Program-made: the position numbers and the translations under genes
Source: Nocardia sp. NBC_00508
GTDB taxonomy: Bacteria > Actinomycetota > Actinomycetes > Mycobacteriales > Mycobacteriaceae
DNA: 64,000 nt
Reading direction: 5' to 3'
Assembly: GCF_036346875.1 (NCBI RefSeq)
Contig: NZ_CP107852.1
Span: 682,001-746,000, forward strand
Shown: positions 43,626 to 51,361 of the stretch, piece after piece
Layout: every line of letters begins with the position of its first letter
How positions within the stretch are numbered: the first letter of the stretch is position 1
Notes under the pieces: generated by a model
What the model was told of the DNA's origin: nothing
Database searches by the model: none
Seen by the model: the letters and a program-made list of their open reading frames with translations, nothing else

Positions 43626-44513
43626 TCAGATCCCGTGGTTCGAGTTCGCCTGGGACGGACGCCATTTCAGCAACCGGTTCTCCGCCATGCCGATCCCCCA
43701 CTCCGCGATCAGCGCGATCACGGTGATGATGATCATGCCCGCGTAGATGCCCGCCGAGTCGAAGGTGCCCTGCGAGTTGCTGATCAGCAGGCCCAAACCC
43801 TTACTCGCACCGGCGTATTCGCCGACCACCGCGCCGATCAATGCGAAGCCGAAGGCGGTATGCAGGCTGGACAGAATCCAGGTGGTCGCGCTCGGCAGCA
43901 CGATCGTCACCAGCACCTGCCTGCGGCTCGCGCCGAGGATGCGGGCGTTGTTGATCACGTTGCCGTCCACCTCGCGCGCGCCGGTGAACGCGTTGAAGAA
44001 CACCGCGAAGAACACCAGCACCACCACCGTCGCCACCTTCGAGCTCAGCCCGAGGCCGAACCAGATGATGAACAGCGACGCGAGCACGATGCGCGGAACC
44101 GCGTTGAGCGCCTTGATGAACGGCGCGAGCACCTCGGCCCAGTACCGGCTGCGCCCGAGCAGCACGCCGAGCACCACACCGGCGACCGTGCCGATCGCGA
44201 AGCCGAGCACGGCCTCCTGCACGGTGGTGTAGATCTGCAACCAGATCGAGCCGAACTGGGTGCCCTCGGTGAACCATTCGACCAGCCGGGCCCAGATCAG
44301 CGACGGCTTGGAGTAGAAGAACGGGTCGATCCACACCGTCGCGGTGATCTCCCACGCGCCGAGCCACACGGCGACCAGCGCGGCGCGCAGCCCCCAGGTG
44401 CGCAGGCGAGCGCGGCGGGCGTTGGTCCGTACCCTGGCCAGGATCTGCTCTTCGGTCTCGTTCTCCACCACCGGCGTTGGGACGGCGTCCTCGACCAGCA
44501 CGTCATGCGACAC
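43626..44513 (-). CDS. ABC transporter permease (NitT/TauT type)
   Basis: From GTG 44513 a 295-residue membrane protein with a short cytoplasmic N-terminus and six helices. The conserved EAA loop is visible in ARILGASRRQVLVTIVLPSATTWI, and the segment VLAPFIKALNAVPRIVLASLFIIWFG is typical of SsuC/TauC permeases. It forms the channel of the importer with the ATPase encoded just upstream; the two genes overlap by 11 bases. The ribosome site GAAGGGA lies inside the end of the ATPase gene. Confidence 0.93.
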   Translation of the reverse strand: MSHDVLVEDAVPTPVVENETEEQILARVRTNARRARLRTWGLRAALVAVWLGAWEITATVWIDPFFYSKPSLIWARLVEWFTEGTQFGSIWLQIYTTVQEAVLGFAIGTVAGVVLGVLLGRSRYWAEVLAPFIKALNAVPRIVLASLFIIWFGLGLSSKVATVVVLVFFAVFFNAFTGAREVDGNVINNARILGASRRQVLVTIVLPSATTWILSSLHTAFGFALIGAVVGEYAGASKGLGLLISNSQGTFDSAGIYAGMIIITVIALIAEWGIGMAENRLLKWRPSQANSNHGI

Positions 44514-45309
44514 GGGAGGCTCCCTTCGCCCGGGCTGCCTCGACCTGGTCGCGCAGCGTTTCCCAGATTTCCTTGTAGATGTCACGGAATTCGGCGGTCA
44601 GCCGCACGTCCTCCACGCTGCGCGGCCGCTCCAGCCCCACGGTGAAGTCTCCGCAGACGGTGGCCGGGCTCGCGGTCATGACGACCACCCGGTCGGCGAG
44701 CACGATCGCCTCCTCCAGATCGTGGGTGACGAAGATGACCGCCGCATTGGTGCCCGCCCAGACCCGCAGCAGCTCGTCCTGCATGAGCTGGCGGGTCTGC
44801 ACGTCCAGCGCGCTGAACGGCTCGTCCATCAGCAGGATCTCCGGCTCGTTGACCAGCGTCTGCGCCAGCGCGACGCGCTTGCGCATGCCGCCGGACAGCT
44901 GGTGCGGGTAGTAGCGCTCGAACCCGGCCAGGCCGACCGTGCGCACCCACGCCGACGCCTTCTCGCGCGCCTCGGCTTTCGACGCGCCGCGCAGGCGCGG
45001 ACCGAGCGCGACGTTGTCCAGCACGCTCTTCCACGGCAGCACCGCGTCCTGCTGGAACATGTAGCCGATGCCGTCCGGGATGCCGTGCACGTCCTTGCCG
45101 CGCACCAGCGTCCGCCCGGCCGAGGCGGGTTCCAGCCCGGACACCAGCGAGAGCGTGGTGGACTTACCGCACCCGGTCGGGCCGACGACGGCGACGAATT
45201 CGCCGGGCCGCACCTCGAGGTTCAAATTCCGCACGGCGGTATGAATGCCACCGCCGGTGCCGGGGAAGCGCTTGGTCGCGCTCCGCAGCTGAATGAGTGA
45301 TTGCGTCAT
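44503..45309 (-). CDS. ABC transporter ATPase (NitT/TauT type)
   Basis: A 268-residue ATPase. VVGPTGCGKST (residues 41-51) is Walker A, LSGGMRKRVALAQTL the signature, ILLMDEPFSALD Walker B, and VIFVTHDLEEAIVLADRV the H-loop segment. The signature is close to SsuB/TauB. It is the first gene of the importer operon, with its promoter in the gap that holds a perfect palindrome and tandem repeats, facing the two-component genes. Confidence 0.95.
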   Translation of the reverse strand: MTQSLIQLRSATKRFPGTGGGIHTAVRNLNLEVRPGEFVAVVGPTGCGKSTTLSLVSGLEPASAGRTLVRGKDVHGIPDGIGYMFQQDAVLPWKSVLDNVALGPRLRGASKAEAREKASAWVRTVGLAGFERYYPHQLSGGMRKRVALAQTLVNEPEILLMDEPFSALDVQTRQLMQDELLRVWAGTNAAVIFVTHDLEEAIVLADRVVVMTASPATVCGDFTVGLERPRSVEDVRLTAEFRDIYKEIWETLRDQVEAARAKGASRVA

Positions 45310-45373
45310 TGCTTCCTACTCCTGCGAGATCGAGATAGGGCGACCGTACGTGTCCCGCGTCACACCACAGAGC

Positions 45374-45385
45374 TTGTGCGCACAA
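45374..45385. promoter_or_regulatory. Perfect 12-bp palindrome in the ABC/two-component gap
   Basis: TTGTGCGCACAA is fully self-complementary and lies 65 bases before the ATPase start and upstream of the tandem repeats. It is a likely regulator-binding site, and the divergent response regulator is the obvious candidate. The core resembles the site before ohrR at 60454. Confidence 0.5.
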
Positions 45386-45451
45386 CCGCCACAAACACGG
45401 GATTCGCAGGTTCTGCGCATTCTGCTCATGCGCTGTGGTGGTCGAACGGGC

Positions 45452-45718
45452 GCAGCCGGACGAAGTCCGTCCATAGACCGCGCCGGGTCGAGCGAAAGCA
45501 GAGACAGCCGCAGAAAGAACGCAGCCGGACGAAGTCCGTCCATAGACCGCGCCGGGTCGAGCGAAAGCAGAGACAGCCGCAGAAAGAACGCAGTCGGACG
45601 AAGTCCGTCGATACACTGCGCCGGGTCGAGCGAAGGCAGAGACAGCCGCAGAAAGAACGCAGTCGGACGAAGTCCGTCGATAGACCGCGCCGGGTCGAGC
45701 GAAGGCGAGACAGCCGCC
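45452..45718. repeat. Four tandem 69-bp repeats upstream of the sensor kinase
   Basis: Units begin at 45452, 45521, 45590 and 45659. The first two are identical, the third differs at a few bases and the fourth is shortened. Each starts GCAG(C/T)CGGACGAAGTCCG, where CGGAC-GAA-GTCCG is an inverted repeat able to form a small hairpin. The array ends 13 bases before the kinase start, so it would lie in or near its transcript leader. The unit length of 69 keeps a frame, but coding is doubtful. Confidence 0.9.
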
Positions 45719-45730
45719 TATGCTGCGCCT

Positions 45731-47419
45731 ATGGCCACTGAGGGCGCGCGGGCCGTGCGGTTGCGGACCCAGGTTCTGCTGTCGCAGATCGTGGTCGTCG
45801 CCTTGACGCTCGGTGTCGCGTTCGCGGTGTTCGGCTACCTCAGCGATCAGCGGCTGCGCGACACCTATGGGCAGCGCGCGCTCGCCATTGCGCGAACCGT
45901 CGCCGCCGACCCGGTGGTGCGCGCGGAGGTGGCCCGGTACGCGCCCGGCGCGGTTGCCGACGACCCCGCGGTACGCGAGGAACTCACCTCGGGTCCCCTG
46001 GAGCGGCTCGCGGTGGATGCGACGCAGCGCAATGCGGCGTTGTTCGTGGTGATCACCGACGACGCGGGCATCCGGCTCGCGCACCCCGATCCCAGCCGAC
46101 TCGCCGAACACGTCAGCACCGACCCGTCCGAGGCACTCGCGGGCCGCGAATCGATCACCGAGGAACGGGGCACCCTCGGCGACTCGGTCCGCGCGAAAGT
46201 CCCGGTCCTGGCACCCGATTCGGGCAACGTCGTCGGCGCGGTGAGCGTCGGCATCTCCACGGACGCGGTGCACGATCAGCTTCTGGACGATCTGCGCACC
46301 GCGGGTGTGCTCGTCGGCGCGGCGCTGCTGGTCGGCATCGTGGGCTCGATTTTGCTCGCCCGGCGGTGGCGCGGCCTGACCCTCGGATTGGAGCCCGACG
46401 AGCTCGCCGAACTGGTTCGCGGTCAAGCCGCGGTGCTGCACGGTATCGGGGGCGGCGTGCTCGCCGTCGACGCGTCGTGGCGCACGACCTTCGTCAACGA
46501 CGAGGCGCGCAGGCTGCTGGGCATCGCACCCGACCTCGGACGTCCGGTGGAGGAGATCGGGCTGACCCCTCGGGTGCTGGAGGCGTTCCGCAACCTGGAC
46601 GAACAACCCGCTTCCGCGACGGTCGGCTCGCACATCGTCATCATCTCGGCGCGGCGGGTCAGCCGCGACGGGCGCGACCTGGGCGCGGTGCTCACCGTGC
46701 GCGACCGCACCGACGTGGAGTCGCTGACCAGGCAGCTGGACGCGGTGCAGTCGATGAGCACGGTGCTGCGCGCCCAGCGCCACGAGTTCTCCAACAAGAT
46801 GCACCTGATCAGCGGCCTGTTGCACAGCGGACGCGTCGAGGAGGCGTCGCGATCGATCGACGAGCTGATCGGCGCGGGTCCGCTCGGTGCGGCGACCCCG
46901 GGAATCGACGCCATCCACGACGCGTACCTCCAGGCGTTCCTGGCCGCCAAGGCGGCGCACGCCAGGGAGAACGGCGTCGAACTGGTGCTCGGACCCAACA
47001 CCTGGGTGGAGGGCAGCCTCGCCGATCCGGTGGACGTGACCACCGTGCTCGGCAACCTGCTGGACAATGCGATGGAGGCCGTTCGCGATCGTGACCGCCC
47101 GGTGCGGCAGGTGGAAGTCGAACTGGTGCAAGAGGATTCGACCTTGCACATCACCGTCGCGGACAGCGGCGACGGAGTGGCCCCGGATCTGGTCGACACA
47201 CTGTTCACCGAGGGGATCTCGACCCGCGAGGACCACGGCGTCCCCGGCGGGCGCGGAGTGGGCCTGGCCCTGATCCGGCAGATCGCCCGCGCCCACGGCG
47301 GCGACGTGCGCCTGTCCAGCCCCGGTGGCGGACAGCCGCCACTCACCGGCGCCGAATTCATCGCCCGCATACCCGGAGTGCTCGTCGAGAGCGAGGTGCC
47401 ATGGCCGCAACAGCTCTGA
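45731..47419 (+). CDS. Sensor histidine kinase of the DcuS/CitA type
   Basis: A 562-residue kinase. Helices at about 16-36 and 191-211 enclose an extracytoplasmic single-Cache domain (AHPDPSRLAEHVSTDPSEALAG, GSVRAKVPVLAP-type) typical of C4-dicarboxylate or citrate sensors. A PAS domain follows (VLHGIGGGVLAVDASWRTTFVN). The kinase core has QRHEFSNKMHLISGLL with the phosphorylated His351, NLLDNAMEA (N446 region) and GVPGGRGVGLALI. ATG 45731 has no strong ribosome site, so coupling to an upstream transcript or a leader effect is possible. The response regulator gene overlaps its end by 19 bases. Ligand inferred only from domain type. Confidence 0.92.
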   Translation: MATEGARAVRLRTQVLLSQIVVVALTLGVAFAVFGYLSDQRLRDTYGQRALAIARTVAADPVVRAEVARYAPGAVADDPAVREELTSGPLERLAVDATQRNAALFVVITDDAGIRLAHPDPSRLAEHVSTDPSEALAGRESITEERGTLGDSVRAKVPVLAPDSGNVVGAVSVGISTDAVHDQLLDDLRTAGVLVGAALLVGIVGSILLARRWRGLTLGLEPDELAELVRGQAAVLHGIGGGVLAVDASWRTTFVNDEARRLLGIAPDLGRPVEEIGLTPRVLEAFRNLDEQPASATVGSHIVIISARRVSRDGRDLGAVLTVRDRTDVESLTRQLDAVQSMSTVLRAQRHEFSNKMHLISGLLHSGRVEEASRSIDELIGAGPLGAATPGIDAIHDAYLQAFLAAKAAHARENGVELVLGPNTWVEGSLADPVDVTTVLGNLLDNAMEAVRDRDRPVRQVEVELVQEDSTLHITVADSGDGVAPDLVDTLFTEGISTREDHGVPGGRGVGLALIRQIARAHGGDVRLSSPGGGQPPLTGAEFIARIPGVLVESEVPWPQQL

Positions 47420-48075
47420 CCGTCCTGGTCGTCGACGACGATTTCCGGGTCGCCAACCTGCACGCCGGAATCGTCGAGTCCATCGCGGGCTTCACTGTGG
47501 CGGGCACCGCCAACACCCTCGCCGCCGCGCGGGAACTCGTCGCGGCGGAACCGGTCGATCTCGCACTGGTGGACGTCTACCTTCCGGATGGCTCCGGCAT
47601 CGATTTCGTCCGCGAGATCCACTGCGACGCCATGATTCTCACCGCGTCCACGGAGAGCGACGCCGCGCGGGCCGCGATCGCGGCCGGAGCGCTGGCCTAC
47701 CTGATCAAGCCGTTTCCGCACACCGAACTTGCCGCGCGCCTGGCCGCATACGCCCGCTACCGGCGCATCCTCGCCACCCCACAGATCGACAACACCCGGG
47801 TGTCGGCAGCGCTGCATGCGCTGCGTCCCGTCGCCACCACGACCGCGCCGACCGCGGCGGCGGCGTCCCCCACGAAAGACCTTGTTCTGCAATCTATTCG
47901 GGATGCGGGTGTCCCGCTGTCCGCCGGCGAGGTGGCCACCGCCATCGGCGTCTCCCGCGCCACCGCGCAACGCTATCTCGCCGCCCTGGTCTCGAGCGGC
48001 GCCGTGCATATGCGCCTGCGCTATGGCAGCACCGGACGGCCGGAGCAGGAGTACTCGGCGGCGCCCCAGCGCTGA
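47401..48075 (+). CDS. Response regulator of the CitB/DpiA type
   Basis: A 224-residue regulator. The receiver domain has VVDDDFRVANLHAG with the acidic cluster at D12-D14, phosphorylation site D58 (LALVDVYLPDG), T81 and K103. A linker of about 30 residues leads to a C-terminal helix-turn-helix, PLSAGEVATAIGVSRATAQRYL, as in CitB/DctR-like proteins. It pairs with the overlapping kinase gene. Its targets probably include the divergent ABC importer operon, judging by position. Confidence 0.92.
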   Translation: MAATALTVLVVDDDFRVANLHAGIVESIAGFTVAGTANTLAAARELVAAEPVDLALVDVYLPDGSGIDFVREIHCDAMILTASTESDAARAAIAAGALAYLIKPFPHTELAARLAAYARYRRILATPQIDNTRVSAALHALRPVATTTAPTAAAASPTKDLVLQSIRDAGVPLSAGEVATAIGVSRATAQRYLAALVSSGAVHMRLRYGSTGRPEQEYSAAPQR

Positions 48076-48097
48076 ACGAACGGCGCGACGTCCTCGT

Positions 48098-48679
48098 TCA
48101 GGCGGTGCGGACGGGGAATCGCCGCGCCCACGGCTCGTGTGGCGTGCGCGCGACGTTGAGCACGGAGCTGAGCAGTCGGTACCAGCCCGCGATGGTGACG
48201 AGTTCGAGGATCTGATCGTCGCGGTAGCGGGCGGTGAGTTCCGGCCAGAGGTCATCGGAGATGTCCGCGGTGTCGTGCAGTTCGTCGGCGAGGCGCACGA
48301 GCACGGTGTCCTGCGGCGACCACGCCGGATCGTCGGCGGTTCCGATCGCCGCGGCGTCGGTCTGCTCGGCGGTCAAACCCACCTCGGGCGCCTGGACGAC
48401 GGCGTGCACACCCCACTCGTACTCCGCGCCCGCCCTGGCGCAGATGCGGTGGATGACGATCTCACGGTCGCGCGGCGGGACGCGACCGTGACCGAGGATG
48501 CCCGCGCCGAGCGGACGCATCCGGCCGAAGAGTTCCTCGTGGATCGCGAGGGTGCGGAACAGCGCCAGCGGCTCCACCGCAGCGCCGGGCGGCATCCATT
48601 TGAGCAGCTGTGCCTCGATGTCCGGTGGGTACGGCGGATTCAGTGGCGCGATGCGCGGGCCGGGTTGCTTCGCTGTCAT
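48098..48679 (-). CDS. Carboxymuconolactone decarboxylase-family protein
   Basis: From ATG 48679, after AGAGGATT, a 193-residue helical protein with the AhpD/CMD fold: LRPLGAGILGHGRVPPRDREIVIHRICARAGAEYEWGVHAVVQAPEVGLTAEQ and TARYRDDQILELVTIAGWYRLLSSVLNV are the family's two halves. The peroxidatic CxxC of AhpD is not present; only one cysteine precedes the conserved glutamate and histidine. It is therefore a CMD-like protein of unknown substrate rather than a peroxidase partner. A divergent HxlR regulator lies 105 bases away and likely controls it. Confidence 0.87.
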   Translation of the reverse strand: MTAKQPGPRIAPLNPPYPPDIEAQLLKWMPPGAAVEPLALFRTLAIHEELFGRMRPLGAGILGHGRVPPRDREIVIHRICARAGAEYEWGVHAVVQAPEVGLTAEQTDAAAIGTADDPAWSPQDTVLVRLADELHDTADISDDLWPELTARYRDDQILELVTIAGWYRLLSSVLNVARTPHEPWARRFPVRTA

Positions 48680-48784
48680 GGTCAATCCTCTCGTGTCGGA
48701 TGAAAGAGTTGATGGAGGCGCACACAACGCGCCGTGTGAGCGCCGGTATCCTGTGCTTCGAAAATCAGAGCAAGGATGGTGGCG

Positions 48785-49150
48785 ATGGTAGCTTCGGAAT
48801 CCGAAGCGGGCAAGGTGCCTGCTGTCGGCTCCCCCGTGCGCGGATCGCGCTCGGGGCGCCCGATCATGGTGCTGCTGGATCTGCTCGGCAGACGGTGGAC
48901 GCTACGGGTGCTGTGGGAACTGCGGGACGGGCGCGCGGCCACCTTTCGCGAGTTGCAGGCACGGTGCGATGGCGTCTCGGCCAGCGTGCTAAACGATCGG
49001 CTGCGCGAATTGCGGGATGTGCGAATCGTGGTCGCGGGAGCGGACGGGTATCACCTCAGCGGCGACGGCATGGAGCTCGTCGCCGCGCTCGCCCCGCTCC
49101 AGGGATGGGTGCAGCGCTGGAGCGACGAAGCCGGTGACGAACCGAGCTGA
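48785..49150 (+). CDS. HxlR-family winged-helix regulator
   Basis: A 121-residue regulator. RPIMVLLDLLGRRWTLRVLWEL, then TFRELQARCDGVSASVLNDRLRELRDVRIV and a wing are the full HxlR layout. One cysteine (in QARCDG) could make it redox-sensitive, as in several HxlR proteins. ATG 48785 follows AAGGA at eight bases; ATG 48776 is an alternative. Divergent placement suggests control of the CMD-family gene. Inducer unknown. Confidence 0.88.
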   Translation: MVASESEAGKVPAVGSPVRGSRSGRPIMVLLDLLGRRWTLRVLWELRDGRAATFRELQARCDGVSASVLNDRLRELRDVRIVVAGADGYHLSGDGMELVAALAPLQGWVQRWSDEAGDEPS

Positions 49151-49237
49151 GCCGGCTTCCGCCTGAGAACCCGTCCGCATCCGGCGGGCTCTCGCGCCCA
49201 GGGCGGCTTCGTCCTCCGGCGACGGTAGCGTGACGGC

Positions 49238-50290
49238 ATGAGCATGCTCGAGGTCGCCATTGTGGGCTATGGCTTGGCTGGGTCCGTGTTCCACGCTCCG
49301 CTGATCGCCGCCGAACCTCGGATGCGAGTGGCGGCGGTAGTCACCTCGTCGGCGGAACGGGCCGAGCAGGCGCGCCACGAGCATCCTGGGGTGCGCGTGT
49401 TCTCGCACGCAGAAGAGCTGTTCGCCGCGCCGACTGGAATCGATCTGGTCGTGATCGCGACGCCCAACCGCACGCACGCGCCACTGGCCGGCCAGGCGCT
49501 CGACGCCGGGTTGCCGGTGGTGGTGGACAAACCGTTCGCGGTCTCGGTGACCGACGCCGAAGACCTCGTCGAGCGAGCGGAGCGGGCGGGGCTCGCGCTG
49601 TCGGTCTTCCAGAACCGGCGCTGGGACGGTGACTTCCGGACCGTGCGCGACCTCGTGCGGACCGGAAAGCTGGGCGTGGTGCGCCGTTTCGAGTCGCGGT
49701 TCGAGCGCTGGCGCCCGGTGCCGAAAGGCGGCTGGCGGGAGATCGGCTCCGACGAGGAGGGCGCGGGCATTCTCATCGACCTCGGCAGCCATCTGGTGGA
49801 CCAGGCCGTGACGCTGCTCGGCCCGGTGCGCTCGGTGTACTGCGAGCTCGACCGGCGGCGCGAAGCGATCACCACCGACGACGACGCGTTCGTCGCCCTC
49901 ACCCACACCAGCGGCGTCCGGTCCCATCTGTGGATGAATGCCGTTGCCCCGCACCTCGGCCCGCGTTTCCGGGTACTCGGCTCCGAAGCCGGTTACCTCA
50001 CCTATGGGCTCGACCCGCAGGAGGACGCGCTGCGGTCCGGTCGCCGACCCGACGACGGTTTGCCATGGGGCACTGTCGAACCCGAGCGCTGGGGTGTCCT
50101 GGGCGCCGAACCGGACTTCGCGCCGCTACCGACAGCGCCGGGCGACTACCCTGCGTTCTATTCCGCGATGGCGGCGGCAGTACTCGACGGCGCGCCCGTT
50201 CCCGTCGATCCGCGCGATGCCGTCGCCACGGTCCGCCTGCTGGCGAAGGCTCGGGAGTCGGCTGCCGCAGGTGTGACCGTCACCGCCTGA
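49238..50290 (+). CDS. Gfo/Idh/MocA-family NAD(P)-dependent oxidoreductase
   Basis: A 350-residue enzyme: VAIVGYGLAGSVFHAPLI is the nucleotide-binding loop, VVIATPNRTHAPLAGQALDAGLPVVVDKPFA carries the conserved DKP motif (catalytic lysine), and LIDLGSHLVDQAVTLLGPV the conserved Asp/His pair. It dehydrogenates or reduces a sugar or polyol-like compound. It stands alone between the HxlR gene and the symporter gene; nothing indicates its substrate. Start at ATG 49238; ATG 49244 is possible. Confidence 0.93.
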   Translation: MSMLEVAIVGYGLAGSVFHAPLIAAEPRMRVAAVVTSSAERAEQARHEHPGVRVFSHAEELFAAPTGIDLVVIATPNRTHAPLAGQALDAGLPVVVDKPFAVSVTDAEDLVERAERAGLALSVFQNRRWDGDFRTVRDLVRTGKLGVVRRFESRFERWRPVPKGGWREIGSDEEGAGILIDLGSHLVDQAVTLLGPVRSVYCELDRRREAITTDDDAFVALTHTSGVRSHLWMNAVAPHLGPRFRVLGSEAGYLTYGLDPQEDALRSGRRPDDGLPWGTVEPERWGVLGAEPDFAPLPTAPGDYPAFYSAMAAAVLDGAPVPVDPRDAVATVRLLAKARESAAAGVTVTA

Positions 50291-50378
50291 CCAGGGCTGG
50301 CCACCTCCGCCGCGACTCGATAACGTCGATCCCCGAGGTCGGCCCGGATGGGGCCGGTTGGGCGGAGAGGAGATCCGA

Positions 50379-51269
50379 ATGGGTTCAACGGTTTTCGCGG
50401 TGTTCCTGCCGCTGGCCCTGGCCTTGGTGATGTTCGGGCTCGGATTGACCTTGGCCGTGGACGATTTCGCCCGCGTGCTGCGGTTTCCGAAGGCGGCGCT
50501 GATCGCGCTGGTCTGCCAGATGGCGGTGCTGCCCGCGCTGTGCCTGGGCATGATCTACCTGTTCGGCCTCGACGGCGCGCTGGCCGTCGGCATGATGCTG
50601 CTCGCGGCGTCGCCGGGTGGGCCGTCGGCCAATCTGTTCAGCCACATCGCCGGCGGCAACGTCGCGCTGAACATCACGCTGACGGCGATCAATTCGGTGC
50701 TCGCGGTGTTCACCATGCCGGTGGTGGTCGCGCTGGCCTACACGTTGTTCCTGGACGGCGACGGGTCGCTGGGACTGCGGCCGGACAAGTTCGCGCAGGT
50801 GTTCGCCATCGTGCTGGTGCCGGTCGCGATCGGCATGCTGGTGCACCGGCGGTTCCCGGCGTGGTCGCAGCGGATGCGCGGCACGGTCAAGATCCTGTCC
50901 ATCGTGGTGCTCGCGCTGGTGGTCGCCGCGGCGGTCGGCAAGAACTTCGAGACGCTCACCGAGAACATCGGCACGCTGGCCTCGATCTGCCTGTCGTTCG
51001 CGGTGATCAGCCTGACCGTCGGCTACTTCGTGCCCCGGTTGTTCCGGGTGGACACCGACCAGGCGATCGCCTCGTCCATGGAGATCGGCATCCACAACGG
51101 GGCGATCGCGATCGCCGTCGCCGCGTCGGTTCTGCACCAGGACGCCATGGCCGTGCCCGGCGCGGTGTACGGCGTGCTGATGAACATCCCCGCAGCCCTC
51201 GCGGCGTATCTGCTGGCCAGGCGGGCGCGACGGGACCGGGGCACGCCGGTGCCGAGCATGGCGAGTTAG
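50379..51269 (+). CDS. Bile acid:sodium symporter-family transporter
   Basis: A 296-residue membrane protein with nine or ten helices. FGLGLTLAVDDFARVLRFPKAALIALVCQM, AASPGGPSANLFSHIAGGNVALN (a sodium-site crossover motif of the BASS family) and EIGIHNGAIAIAVAASVL in the second half mark it. Bacterial members carry organic acids or other solutes with sodium, seldom bile acids. ATG 50379 follows GGAGAGGAG. Substrate unknown. Confidence 0.93.
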   Translation: MGSTVFAVFLPLALALVMFGLGLTLAVDDFARVLRFPKAALIALVCQMAVLPALCLGMIYLFGLDGALAVGMMLLAASPGGPSANLFSHIAGGNVALNITLTAINSVLAVFTMPVVVALAYTLFLDGDGSLGLRPDKFAQVFAIVLVPVAIGMLVHRRFPAWSQRMRGTVKILSIVVLALVVAAAVGKNFETLTENIGTLASICLSFAVISLTVGYFVPRLFRVDTDQAIASSMEIGIHNGAIAIAVAASVLHQDAMAVPGAVYGVLMNIPAALAAYLLARRARRDRGTPVPSMAS

Positions 51270-51361
51270 CGGCGACAACGGGCGATCCGGACACCGGCCG
51301 GCCCGATGAGTAGCCTAGCCTTTCGGATGGTCGACGCCATTCGAAGGGAGCCAGCAGCGCG

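Noticed and set aside
45293..45730. Extension of the sensor kinase N-terminus through the tandem repeats
   Set aside because: The 69-bp units keep the frame open by chance of length; the encoded part is arginine/serine-rich and precedes the real membrane helix, so ATG 45731 is preferred.
45316..45730. Possible CRISPR array from regular repeats
   Set aside because: The repeats are contiguous 69-bp units without unique spacers and no cas genes are present.
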